Origin: Lysobacteraceae bacterium
GTDB lineage: Bacteria > Pseudomonadota > Gammaproteobacteria > Xanthomonadales > Xanthomonadaceae
NCBI GenBank assembly: GCA_017990865.1
Contig: JAGNNB010000047.1
Coordinates: 1 to 12,420, forward strand
Reading direction: 5' to 3'
DNA length: 12,420 bases
Shown piece by piece: positions 1 to 6,931 of the stretch. Below the pieces are notes generated by a model. It saw only the letters and a program-made list of their open reading frames with translations. It was not told the DNA's origin and did no database searches. Every line of letters begins with the position of its first letter. The first letter of the stretch is position 1. Position numbers and translations under genes: made by a program.

Positions 1-350
1 GCCGCATACTGGTACGCATTCGCAACTCCCGTCAAGCCTCCTCCGATGAGCGACGCGTCGCCATGGCGATCGTTCGTTCGCGCACGCGCGGCGATCGACG
101 TTGGCGATTCAGGGCAGCGATTGACGGCAGCAATCGATGGCGTCGAGCGAAGCGACGCATCGCCCGCGCGCTGAGCTGCGCGCACGGCGCCGTCTCGGCG
201 ACGCGACTGTCGACGCGTCGGTCGCCGCGCGAGACGTGTTGCGGCGGGTCGTCTTCGAGCGCGAGTCTCTCGGACGCATCGTGTCGAGCGAACGGGTCGA
301 GCGGACGGATCGATCTGACGGCGGGTTGGAAGCGGCGGCTGCAAGCGGCC
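1..350. other. No recognisable gene (left edge)
   Basis: Very CG-rich sequence full of short palindromes. Long open frames exist on both strands, but their translations are arginine/alanine/serine-rich and show no domain or ribosome binding site, as expected of chance open frames at this base composition. I see no tRNA, terminator with a T tract or repeat unit. It may be intergenic DNA downstream of the minus-strand gene that ends at 351. Confidence 0.4.
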
Positions 351-581
351 TTACGCCGGAAAGTCTTGGCGAATCCAGGCGGCCAAAAGGTCGACTTGGT
401 CGGGCGTGAACGAGGGATACGGCGGCGGCGGCATATTGCCGCTGCGGACGCGCGCCAGAATCGGCTTGGCGTTCGCCTTCACGTCCTCGTACTTGGTCAG
501 GTCCATACTCCACAGCATGCCGGCGCGGTACAACTTGAACAGCGGCGCGATATCGCGCTCGAACGAGACCTCGTCGGCCAT
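351..581 (-). CDS. Heme-less cytochrome-c-like small protein
   Basis: A 76-residue protein. The ATG at 581 is chosen because GGAG lies 8 bases upstream; the open frame runs further back but only as low-complexity arginine-rich sequence. The N-terminal part (SFERDIAPLFK, residues 6-16) and the C-terminal part (GNMPPPPY, then PDQVDLLAAWI) match the pattern of cytochrome-c-type domains, where an MPP loop precedes a final helix ending in a WI or WM motif. The heme-binding CxxCH is absent: residues 17-25 read LYRAGMLWS and the protein has no cysteine. No signal peptide is seen. Heme-free relatives of this kind are often encoded beside oxidoreductases or peroxidase-like genes, but no partner is visible here. 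The fold is inferred from motifs only and the function is unknown. Confidence 0.7.
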   Translation of the reverse strand: MADEVSFERDIAPLFKLYRAGMLWSMDLTKYEDVKANAKPILARVRSGNMPPPPYPSFTPDQVDLLAAWIRQDFPA

Positions 582-835
582 CCTTGAATCTCCACGGTGG
601 CGAGCGCAACGTCGCCGCGGTTGCGGCCCCAACGGTGCGTCTCGGCGGCGATCTTCGCGGCAGCGGCGCTCCGGGGTCAAGCCGAGCGCGCGTCGGCGCC
701 GGAGGCGTGCGGCGACGGCCGTTCGACGGCGCGCCGCAGTGCGCGTCACCGCGCCCGGATGGCCGATGCGACGGCGACGTGACGGCGACTCGGCTTCCCG
801 CCACACTGCCGCTGCCTGAACGCCGCCGAGCGGTC

Positions 836-919
836 ATGCAAACGCCGCGCCCGGTGTGTATCATGCGCGCCCATCTTTTCATCCCGATCAAGGGATGGAT
901 TCCTCAACCATAGGAAGCA
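836..919 (+). promoter_or_regulatory. metK promoter and leader (tentative)
   Basis: The gap 582-925 separates two divergent genes. A -10-like TATCAT lies at 859-864, with only a poor -35 (ATGCAA, 836-841) 17 bases upstream. The presumed leader holds a small hairpin at 880-897 (CATCCC, loop GATCAA, GGGATG). An AGGA at 912-915 precedes metK. I see no MetJ box (AGACGTCT-like) and no SAM or SAH riboswitch fold that I recognise. The rest of the gap (582-835) shows nothing identifiable. Confidence 0.3.
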
Positions 920-925
920 ATGCCG

Positions 926-2152
926 ATGTCCAGCTACCTCTTCACCTCCGAATCGGTGTCCGAAGGCCATCCGGACAAGATCGCGGACCAGATTTCCGAC
1001 GCCGTGCTCGACGCCATCCTGGCCCAGGACAAGCGCGCGCGCGTCGCCTGCGAAACCTTGGTGAAGACCGGCGCCGCCATCGTCGCCGGCGAAGTCACCA
1101 CCAGCGCCTGGGTGGACATCGAATCGTTGGCCCGCAAGGTCATCAACGACATCGGCTACAACAACTCCAACGTCGGCTTCGACGGCCACACCTGCGCCAT
1201 CATCAACATGCTCGGCAAGCAGTCGCCGGACATCGCCGCGGGCGTGGACGGCACCAACAAGAAGGCGAAGAAGCCGGAAGAACAAGGCGCGGGCGACCAG
1301 GGCCTGATGTTCGGCTACGCCTGCAACGAAGCCCCGGAATACATGCCGGCGCCGATCTACTACTCGCACCGTCTGGTCGAGCAGCAGGCCAAGGTGCGCA
1401 AGAACGGCAAGCTGAAGTGGCTGCGCCCCGACGCCAAGTCGCAGGTCACGCTGCGCTACGACGGCAACAGCATCGTCGGCCTCGACGCCGTGGTGCTGTC
1501 CACCCAGCACGACCCGGGCATCAAGCACAAAGATCTGGCCGAAGGCGTGTACGAGCACATCCTGAAGCCGGTGCTGCCGAAGAAGTGGCTGGAAAAGCTG
1601 CCGAAGAACAAAGTCCACATCAACCCGACCGGCATCTTCGTGATCGGCGGCCCGGTGGGCGACTGCGGCCTGACCGGCCGCAAGATCATCGTCGACAGCT
1701 ACGGCGGCATGGCCCGCCACGGCGGCGGCGCGTTCTCCGGCAAAGACCCGTCGAAAGTGGACCGCAGCGCCGCCTACGCCGCGCGCTACGTGGCGAAGAA
1801 CATCGTCGCCGCCGGCCTCGCCGACAAGTGCGAAGTGCAGGTCAGCTACGCCATCGGCGTGGCCGAACCCACCAGCATCTCGGTCACCACCTTCGGCACC
1901 GGCAAAATCTCCGACGAACAGATCGAAGCGCTGATCCGCAAGCACTTCGACCTGCGCCCGTACGGCATCGTGAAGATGCTCGACCTGATCCACCCGATCT
2001 ACCAAGCCACCGCCGCCTACGGCCACTTCGGCCGCAAGCCGCACGAAGTCAGCTACACCGACGCCGCCGGCAAAACCCACAAGGCCACCGCCTTCTCGTG
2101 GGAGAAAACCGACAAGGCCGACGAACTGCGCAAGGCCGCGAAGCTGAAGTGA
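926..2152 (+). CDS. metK: S-adenosylmethionine synthetase (methionine adenosyltransferase)
   Basis: A cytosolic enzyme that makes S-adenosylmethionine from methionine and ATP, the methyl donor of the cell; family members are normally homotetramers. The 408 residues cover the full family length. Near the N-terminus is the signature [11 protein letters not shown], in the middle the ATP-site motif [12 protein letters not shown], and later the phosphate loop [17 protein letters not shown]. An in-frame ATG also exists at 920 (410 residues). I prefer 926 because related proteins typically begin [10 protein letters not shown] and the AGGA at 912-915 is then 10 bases away, against 4 for position 920. 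The family motifs are intact with no frameshift. It appears to be monocistronic: an intrinsic terminator follows 45 bases after the stop. The assignment is very secure. Confidence 0.98.
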   Translation: MSSYLFTSESVSEGHPDKIADQISDAVLDAILAQDKRARVACETLVKTGAAIVAGEVTTSAWVDIESLARKVINDIGYNNSNVGFDGHTCAIINMLGKQSPDIAAGVDGTNKKAKKPEEQGAGDQGLMFGYACNEAPEYMPAPIYYSHRLVEQQAKVRKNGKLKWLRPDAKSQVTLRYDGNSIVGLDAVVLSTQHDPGIKHKDLAEGVYEHILKPVLPKKWLEKLPKNKVHINPTGIFVIGGPVGDCGLTGRKIIVDSYGGMARHGGGAFSGKDPSKVDRSAAYAARYVAKNIVAAGLADKCEVQVSYAIGVAEPTSISVTTFGTGKISDEQIEALIRKHFDLRPYGIVKMLDLIHPIYQATAAYGHFGRKPHEVSYTDAAGKTHKATAFSWEKTDKADELRKAAKLK

Positions 2153-2169
2153 TCGCGTAGCGGCGCCGA

Positions 2170-2228
2170 CAGGCGCGAGCCGATGGGATTTGCGATCAAG
2201 ACGAAGGGCGCCGAAAGGCGCCCTTCGT
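2170..2228 (+). repeat. 59-bp direct repeat, copy 1 (terminator unit)
   Basis: This segment recurs at 6007-6065 with a single mismatch (G at 2179, C at 6016). It covers about 28 bases of lead sequence including GATGGGATTTGCGATCAA, plus nearly all of the terminator hairpin. Because the lead sequence is also conserved, the match is a true duplication and not two independent terminators. The two copies bracket the peptide/M50/TPR block. Confidence 0.9.
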
Positions 2229-2232
2229 CTTT
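2198..2232 (+). terminator. Intrinsic terminator after metK
   Basis: A perfect 15-bp stem (AAGACGAAGGGCGCC pairing with its complement) is closed by a GAAA tetraloop at 2213-2216. The stem's 3' arm ends in CTT, followed by one more T. The T tract is short, but the stem is long and GC-rich. It lies 45 bases after the metK stop. The stem is symmetric, so it could act in both directions. Confidence 0.8.
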
Positions 2233-2453
2233 AGGGATGCCCTTCGTATCGGGTCTTGAGGCCTCGCGATTGCGGTCGGCAACCGCCTCCAGGCGATGGC
2301 GCGCAAGATCGCGAAAACGAATATCGCGCCGCATGCGGCTCTCTCAAGGCGGCTGTCGCCATTCCCCGAAGCAGTGAATCCGGCGATCGGACCACCGGAT
2401 TTCCATCCTCGCGATGCCCAAACACCAGGGCATATCCGGTCGTCGCCGCGCTA

Positions 2454-2482
2454 TTGCAGAGCCCTATCGACCGGCGTATTTT
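2454..2482 (+). promoter_or_regulatory. Candidate promoter of the peptide locus
   Basis: TTGCAG (2454-2459) and TATTTT (2477-2482) are 17 bases apart, matching 3 of 6 and 4 of 6 bases of the sigma-70 consensus. A start about 7 bases downstream would fall at about 2489, at the first bases of the hairpin at 2488-2515. The upstream part of the gap (2233-2453) shows no gene I can support and no further motif I recognise. Confidence 0.4.
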
Positions 2483-2487
2483 GAGAC

Positions 2488-2515
2488 GCGCTGTTTGTTC
2501 CACACAAAACAGCGC
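2488..2515 (+). promoter_or_regulatory. 5' inverted repeat upstream of the peptide gene
   Basis: A perfect 9-bp inverted repeat, GCGCTGTTT (2488-2496) and AAACAGCGC (2507-2515), with a 10-base spacer. It ends 29 bases before the peptide start codon and begins at the predicted transcription start. It could be an operator for a dimeric regulator, or a 5' stem-loop that stabilises the peptide mRNA. The sequence alone does not decide between these. Confidence 0.5.
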
Positions 2516-2544
2516 CTATCACTTCAACGGATGAGGTTAACGAT

Positions 2545-2658
2545 ATGAAAAAGTTTGCGATTCGCGAAGTCGAGACCGTCAAGACGACGGCCGCTCTGTA
2601 TGAATGCCGCGCTTGTTTCCCCGACTGGTTCTGCGACTGGATCGACATGGCCGCCTAA
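2545..2658 (+). CDS. Cys/Trp-rich small peptide, candidate RiPP precursor
   Basis: A 37-residue peptide. The ATG at 2545 follows GAGG by 8 bases and the gene ends in TAA. Residues 1-18 (starting MKKFAIREVETVK) are charged and leader-like. The C-terminal part, from Tyr19, contains CRACFPDWFCDW and then IDMAA, with cysteines at 21, 24 and 30 and tryptophans at 28 and 32. There is no signal peptide and no transmembrane helix. It is followed at once by a hairpin terminator, then by a PqqD-like/M50 protease gene. That order (abundant short transcript, attenuator, maturation enzyme) is typical of ribosomally made and post-translationally modified peptides. I do not recognise the peptide family. The alternatives are a peptide pheromone cleaved by the M50 protease, or a small metal-binding protein using the cysteines. 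That it is a translated gene is fairly well supported; the RiPP role is inference. Confidence 0.72.
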   Translation: MKKFAIREVETVKTTAALYECRACFPDWFCDWIDMAA

Positions 2659-2679
2659 GTCGGCAGGACTGCTGTAAGC

Positions 2680-2709
2680 GGAGGACGAGCCTTCGGCTCG
2701 TCCTCCTTT
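2680..2709 (+). terminator. Terminator/attenuator between peptide and maturation genes
   Basis: A 12-bp perfect stem (2680-2691 with 2695-2706) has a 3-base TTC loop and is followed by TTT. It starts 22 bases after the peptide stop. Such partial terminators let a small peptide be transcribed more than the downstream enzyme genes. No separate strong promoter is evident between here and 2868, so some read-through is likely. Confidence 0.75.
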
Positions 2710-2867
2710 GCCGACGAAACAACGGCCATTATCAACCGCAAGACAGTGGGCCGCTCGCGCCATGGCGCCGACAGCGGAGCATGGTTTGCGACAATTTTCG
2801 GCCCGCGAGAAAACGTCGCAGCAGTTTCCGCCGACTTTCTGATGTCGCAGATCAGGGAGCGCGCTCA

Positions 2868-4082
2868 ATGTCGGATTCGACGCCGCAGGTACTTGCTTAT
2901 ACCGTCCAACAGGACGGCAACGACTTCATCATCGGGTCTCCGCATATCGGCAAGTACGTCTCGGTACCCGGCGACGTGTTGGAAATACTGCGCGCGTTCG
3001 AAGCCGGCCATTCCCTGCAGCGCATTCGCGACGACTATCTCGAGCTTCACGGCGAAACGCCCGATCTCGACGACCTGATCGCCGCGCTGACGTCGTGCGG
3101 CATCCTAGCCTCGCCGCGAACTCGCGACGACGAATCCGTAGCGACAGCGTCCGACATACCGCCGACGCGTTATCACTTCGAATGGATTTCTCCCCGCATC
3201 GCGCGGGTTATCTGGAACCGTTTCACGCTGACTCTGATGGCGGTGATCGTCGTCGCGGCGCTGCTTGCGCTGATCGATCGACCCTCGTTGGCGCCCGGGT
3301 GGCGTGCGTTTTATTTCCCAAGGGATACGGCAGCCCATTTGCTGGGCCTGATGTTGCTCGGCATATCGTCGACCTTCATCCATGAAATGGCGCACCTGAC
3401 CGCCGCGCGCGCCGCCGGTGTATCGTGCCGTTTCAGCATAGGCAATCTGATGTGGTTCATCGTATGGCATACGGACATGAACGGTGTCTGGGCCTTGCCG
3501 CGGAACCGCCGCTATCTGCCGATACTCGCCGGACCGATCATCGATGCAGTATCGGCCGCCGCGATCGTGCTGTACATGGCCGCAGCCGAGAGATTCGCAT
3601 GGGCGCTGCCCACGCTGGCGCGGAATATTCTTTCGGCATTGTTGTTTCTCTACATCATGCGCATCGTCTGGCAGTGCTACTTCTTCCTGCGCACGGATTT
3701 CTACTATGCTTTCTCCAATTTGCTCGGCTGCAGACGTCTCATGCAGGACACCGAGGATTGGCTGCGCAACCGATGGGCTTCTTTTCGCCGCCGAGCAGAA
3801 GCGATCGACCAATCCGCTCTGCCGGCGCACGAGAGGCGTTTGTTGCCGGGCTACGCCGCGATCTGGTTGGCCGGTCGCGCCATCGCATTCGGCATGTTGC
3901 TGCTGGTTCAATTACCGCTATTCGTCAATTACATGCTCCTGCTGATCGAATCCGTCAACGCGCCGAAAACCGGACACGGGCCCTCAGCCAGCGCACTGCT
4001 GGCCGGTCTGATGTTCAGTACTCTGCTGTTGATCGGGCTCGCGATGTGGGCGCGCGAACTTTGGCCGCGAAAACAAGGATGA
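2868..4082 (+). CDS. PqqD-like domain fused to M50 (site-2-protease type) membrane metallopeptidase
   Basis: A 404-residue membrane protein. The ATG at 2868 has AGGGAG 8 bases upstream; the longer open frame to 2604 overlaps the peptide gene in another frame and is rejected. Residues about 8-85 (from VLAYTVQQDG through ISVP-like SVPGDVLEILRAF to LTSCGIL) resemble PqqD-type peptide-binding domains, which hold precursor leaders. Predicted membrane helices begin near residue 118. One ends in the zinc motif HEMAH (H172, E173, H176), and the next carries LAGPIID with D226, the likely third zinc ligand of M50 peptidases. A later stretch, RTDFYYAFSNLLG, is typical of the peptide zinc metalloprotease subgroup (YydH-like). 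Likely role: binding and cleaving, or releasing, the neighbouring 37-residue peptide at the membrane. All catalytic residues expected for M50 are present. The substrate is inferred from gene order. Confidence 0.85.
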   Translation: MSDSTPQVLAYTVQQDGNDFIIGSPHIGKYVSVPGDVLEILRAFEAGHSLQRIRDDYLELHGETPDLDDLIAALTSCGILASPRTRDDESVATASDIPPTRYHFEWISPRIARVIWNRFTLTLMAVIVVAALLALIDRPSLAPGWRAFYFPRDTAAHLLGLMLLGISSTFIHEMAHLTAARAAGVSCRFSIGNLMWFIVWHTDMNGVWALPRNRRYLPILAGPIIDAVSAAAIVLYMAAAERFAWALPTLARNILSALLFLYIMRIVWQCYFFLRTDFYYAFSNLLGCRRLMQDTEDWLRNRWASFRRRAEAIDQSALPAHERRLLPGYAAIWLAGRAIAFGMLLLVQLPLFVNYMLLLIESVNAPKTGHGPSASALLAGLMFSTLLLIGLAMWARELWPRKQG

Positions 4083-4086
4083 ACAG

Positions 4087-6000
4087 ATGTCCACGACACC
4101 ATCGTTACCTCGAATTTCCCTGACCACCGAAGGTCCCGGGAACCTGATTCTGATCGAAGCCCGCGCGGGCATCGCGCGCGACGCGTGGCTGCGTGGCCTG
4201 TCGTTATCCGACGCACCGAATTGCGTCGTGCACCACCTCGACAGCCGCTTGAGGCTGGGTGGCCCTTGGGCGGGACTGAGCGATTTTCTCGATGCTCTGG
4301 TGCCGGCGATCGATGCGGCCGCGCCTGAGTTGCTGGAGCGGCATCGCTACGAACTGGCGATGGCGGTGCCTTCGCTGCGCAAACGTTTTCCGTTGACCGA
4401 GGCGAGTCTGACCGATGCTTCGCCGGTGAAAGAGCGCGTGCGCAGCTATCCGGTCGATCGCGCTTATCGCCTGCTGCATGGATTGATCGACCTGCTCGAC
4501 GAATGGCTGCCGCGCGATGGGCGACGGCATGTGCTGGTGCTGCATCATATCGACGAAACCAGCGCGTTGATGCGGCGGTTCTTCAATGGCCTGGCGCGGA
4601 GAAGGCTGGCCGGCCTGCCGCTCGACCTGATTCTGGTGGCTTCGCCAGACCGAGCGACGCAGGTCATCGAATGGCTCGCCCCGAGCGAACCGCAGCGAAT
4701 CGCCGCGGACTTGCCCGCTGAAGTCGATGCCCCCGACCTGGATGCGTTGCGTGCAGAGATCGTCGAACTCGAAACGCGCGTCAACGCAGCGATCGGGCAA
4801 GCCGATAATTTGCTGCCGCGGCTGATCGATGCCTGCGAAGCGACCGGCCACCATGCACAAGCGCAACGCTGGCGGGCGACGACCCTGATCCTGTTCAACC
4901 ATCATGGTCTGTACGAGGACGCGCTCTATTTCGGCGAGCCGGTACTCACGGATTTCGACGAAATCGACCAGGGCGAACGCAAATTCGGCCGCTGGAACAT
5001 CGTCTCCGGCCTATTCAACGCCTATGCCGCGCTGGGCCGCGCGGAAGACGGCCTGCGCGTGGTGCGCGACGAGGCCCTGACCAAGATCACCGAGCCCAAC
5101 GATCTGGTCAGCATTTACTACACCTTGGCCATGCTGCATTGCCGCTTTTTGCCACAGCGCGACTTCGCGCTGGCCGAAGATTATCTGCAGCGCGCCATGG
5201 ACTTGCTCGAAAAGGTCACATTCAGCGAGGCCGAAAAGCATTACCTCGCGGTATTCAACCTCAACGGCGTCGCCTTCATCCGCTTTCAACAGGGCCGAAT
5301 CGACGAAGCCATCGCACTTTGCCGCGAAGGTTTCGATCGACTCGAGCGGCATCTGCAAGACCACCAGTATCGCCTGCACCGCTCGGTTCTGCTTTACAAC
5401 ATCGCGCAGGTGTATTCCGCCGTACGCGACTACAACGAAGCGATCAAGTATTACACCGCCGCGATGGAGATGGATCCGCGCTATTCGGAGTACCACAACG
5501 AACGCGGCAGCATGTATCTGAAACTGGGGCGATTGGACGAAGCGATCCACGACTTCCGCGAAGCCATTGGCCTCAGCCCGCCGTATTTCGAAGTCTGGAC
5601 CAATCTCGGCCAGGCGTACCGCCGCAAGGGCGATTACGCCGCCGCGGTCGACGCTTACAGTCAGGCCGTCGATATCGAGCCGACGGCTCCGTTGGCGCGG
5701 ATCGGGCGAGCACAAGCGTATGAGGCGCTCGAACGGCCGGATGCGGCCTTGACCGACTACGACGCCGCGCTGCGCTCCTACCCCAACGACGCGCTGTTGC
5801 TATCCAATCGCGCCGCCTTGCTGTTCGAAGCCGGCCGCATCTCGGAATCCTTGCGCGATCTGGATGAAGCCTTGCGCGTATCGCCGGAGCAAGCGGACCT
5901 TTACGAGAATCGCGCCATCGCACTCGCCGCGCTGGAGCGTCACGACGAAGCGCAACGCGATCGCGAATCGGCGCTGCGGCTGACCGGGATAGCGGCCTGA
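4087..6000 (+). CDS. TPR protein with degenerate STAND/AAA-like N-terminal domain
   Basis: A 637-residue soluble protein. It starts 4 bases after the M50 stop, with AAGGA 8 bases before the ATG, so the two genes are almost certainly co-transcribed and translationally coupled. The N-terminal ~230 residues have the layout of a P-loop NTPase. A hydrophobic strand at about 19-24 (NLILIEARAG) sits where Walker A should be, but the GK[ST] signature is missing. VLVLHHIDE (149-157) looks like Walker B, followed by an LILVAS strand. From about residue 260 onward there are helical repeats, and from about 420 clear TPR units (for example EYHNERGSMYLKLGRLDEAI). No signal peptide or membrane helix is seen. 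It may be a scaffold for the peptide or protease, or a regulator; ATP hydrolysis is doubtful. It is not a known RiPP tailoring enzyme. The TPR assignment is secure, the role is not. Confidence 0.85.
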   Translation: MSTTPSLPRISLTTEGPGNLILIEARAGIARDAWLRGLSLSDAPNCVVHHLDSRLRLGGPWAGLSDFLDALVPAIDAAAPELLERHRYELAMAVPSLRKRFPLTEASLTDASPVKERVRSYPVDRAYRLLHGLIDLLDEWLPRDGRRHVLVLHHIDETSALMRRFFNGLARRRLAGLPLDLILVASPDRATQVIEWLAPSEPQRIAADLPAEVDAPDLDALRAEIVELETRVNAAIGQADNLLPRLIDACEATGHHAQAQRWRATTLILFNHHGLYEDALYFGEPVLTDFDEIDQGERKFGRWNIVSGLFNAYAALGRAEDGLRVVRDEALTKITEPNDLVSIYYTLAMLHCRFLPQRDFALAEDYLQRAMDLLEKVTFSEAEKHYLAVFNLNGVAFIRFQQGRIDEAIALCREGFDRLERHLQDHQYRLHRSVLLYNIAQVYSAVRDYNEAIKYYTAAMEMDPRYSEYHNERGSMYLKLGRLDEAIHDFREAIGLSPPYFEVWTNLGQAYRRKGDYAAAVDAYSQAVDIEPTAPLARIGRAQAYEALERPDAALTDYDAALRSYPNDALLLSNRAALLFEAGRISESLRDLDEALRVSPEQADLYENRAIALAALERHDEAQRDRESALRLTGIAA

Positions 6001-6006
6001 GCCCGG

Positions 6007-6065
6007 CAGGCGCGACCCGATGGGATTTGCGATCAAGACGAAGGGCGCCGAAAGGCGCCCTTCGT
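6007..6065 (+). repeat. 59-bp direct repeat, copy 2 (terminator unit)
   Basis: Same unit as 2170-2228 with one mismatch (C at 6016). It begins 7 bases after the TPR gene stop. Together the copies delimit a block of about 3.8 kb that could be lost or gained by homologous recombination. Confidence 0.9.
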
Positions 6066-6069
6066 TGTT
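6038..6069 (+). terminator. Intrinsic terminator after the TPR gene
   Basis: A 12-bp perfect stem (6038-6049 with 6054-6065) with a GAAA loop is followed by TGTTG. The T tract is poorer than in the metK copy. It closes the peptide/protease/TPR operon. Confidence 0.75.
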
Positions 6070-6131
6070 GTACGAGAAGCGAGGCGAGCAACTCGGCGCA
6101 CATCACTGCTCGCGCCCTCTCCGCTCCGTCA

Positions 6132-6163
6132 CCCCGGCGTAGGCCGGGGCCCAGCTTTTTTTT
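6132..6163 (+). terminator. Hairpin with T8 tract / dispersed palindromic element
   Basis: CCCCGGC (6132-6138) pairs with GCCGGGG (6143-6149) around GTAG, followed by CCCAGC and eight T (6156-6163). The unit beginning CGTCACCCCGGCGTAGG resembles the short dispersed palindromes common in Xanthomonadaceae spacers. The T tract makes it a possible second plus-strand terminator. The rest of 6066-6354 holds two further hairpins and no gene I can support. Confidence 0.5.
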
Positions 6164-6222
6164 GCGAACACACAGCGTCGGCTCTCGATCGATGCGGAAA
6201 TTCACTGCCATCGAATTCGCAG

Positions 6223-6243
6223 GCTGGGTGCTTCGCACCCAGC
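6223..6243. repeat. Perfect hairpin
   Basis: A 9-bp inverted repeat (GCTGGGTGC with its complement) around TTC. It has no T tract, so it is more likely a REP-like or structural palindrome than a terminator. Confidence 0.5.
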
Positions 6244-6261
6244 TCTGGCCTTGACGATGGT

Positions 6262-6280
6262 GCCGGGCCGATGACCCGGC
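6262..6280. repeat. Short palindrome (GCCGGG / CCCGGC)
   Basis: A 6-bp stem with a 7-base loop, 18 bases from the preceding hairpin. Its flank CCGGCCTACGCCCACC echoes, in inverse form, the GTAGGCCGGGG of the element at 6132. The two may be inverted copies of one small dispersed element. Confidence 0.4.
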
Positions 6281-6354
6281 CTACGCCCACCAGGAAGTGC
6301 AGATGGGCAGTTTGCTGCGATACGATGATTCGAATTCCGTGACCCAATCGCATC

Positions 6355-6690
6355 ATGGCCATCAACAGCAAGGGTTTCCGAAAAATCGTCGTCGATGGCG
6401 TGGAATTCCGTTGGCGCGCGACCGGAACCGATTACGACATCTCGATCTGTGTGTGGCCGAAGGAAAACGAGCAATCGCGCGTTCACGGTCATTTCGGCTA
6501 TCAAGAGCGCCGTGTCCCGGTAGACATCGGATACCGCCTTTGCAACCAATTGGTCGTCACGAATCGACTGATTCGCCGCGTCATTCTTCATTACGGCGTC
6601 GACGCGCTGCGGATGGGCGACACACAGATTCACGCAGGCGCGCTCGACGCATTCATCGACACCCAAGATGCGATTCGGGCAGCGAAATAG
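6355..6690 (+). CDS. Conserved-looking hypothetical protein, 111 aa
   Basis: A soluble protein that starts MAINSKGFRKIVVDG, continues with a strand-rich N-terminal half (FRWRATG, ISICVWP) and has an alpha-helical C-terminal half (LTNRL-like VVTNRLIRRVILHYG). No cysteine cluster, signal peptide or membrane segment is seen. The ATG at 6355 has no clear Shine-Dalgarno sequence, but it precedes the first well-ordered residues and the composition is normal for a real protein. I do not recognise a named domain. It lies just outside the cassette array and on the opposite strand to it, so it is probably part of the stable chromosomal background. A weak hairpin at 6693-6717 (CAAGTC/GACTTG) follows. 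The spacer 6691-6931 otherwise shows no gene. Confidence 0.7.
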   Translation: MAINSKGFRKIVVDGVEFRWRATGTDYDISICVWPKENEQSRVHGHFGYQERRVPVDIGYRLCNQLVVTNRLIRRVILHYGVDALRMGDTQIHAGALDAFIDTQDAIRAAK

Positions 6691-6931
6691 CTCAAGTCTC
6701 GCCACCGACGCGACTTGGGGGCGTAGATCTGTCTCACTATTGGCATAAAATGAGAGATGTAACGACTGCACAGATCGTCTTGTGTCGAGCCCGCTCGATC
6801 TGTCGTCCGAACACAGGCATGACTCTAGCCCAGGCTATCGATGCCACAGAAGCGCCGCCCGCGCGTCTCGCGCGCACAGAGTGCACACAAAACGACCTAG
6901 CAACGCGACGCCATCGAGCGAGCGGTAGGCC

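Noticed and set aside
109..891. Long open frames on both strands across 63-913
   Set aside because: Mutually overlapping, arginine- and serine-rich translations without domains or ribosome binding sites; shadows of high GC content.
836..919. SAM or SAH riboswitch in the metK leader
   Set aside because: Only one 6-bp hairpin is visible and no conserved riboswitch core that I recognise; a covariance-model search would be decisive.
746..2080. 444-residue minus-strand open frame opposite metK
   Set aside because: Antisense of metK with a Val/Ala/Asp/His-biased composition typical of the reverse frame of a GC-rich gene.
2604..2867. N-terminal extension of the M50 protein into the peptide gene
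   Set aside because: It overlaps the peptide in another frame, crosses the terminator hairpin, is arginine-rich and has no ribosome binding site; the ATG at 2868 has AGGGAG at good spacing.
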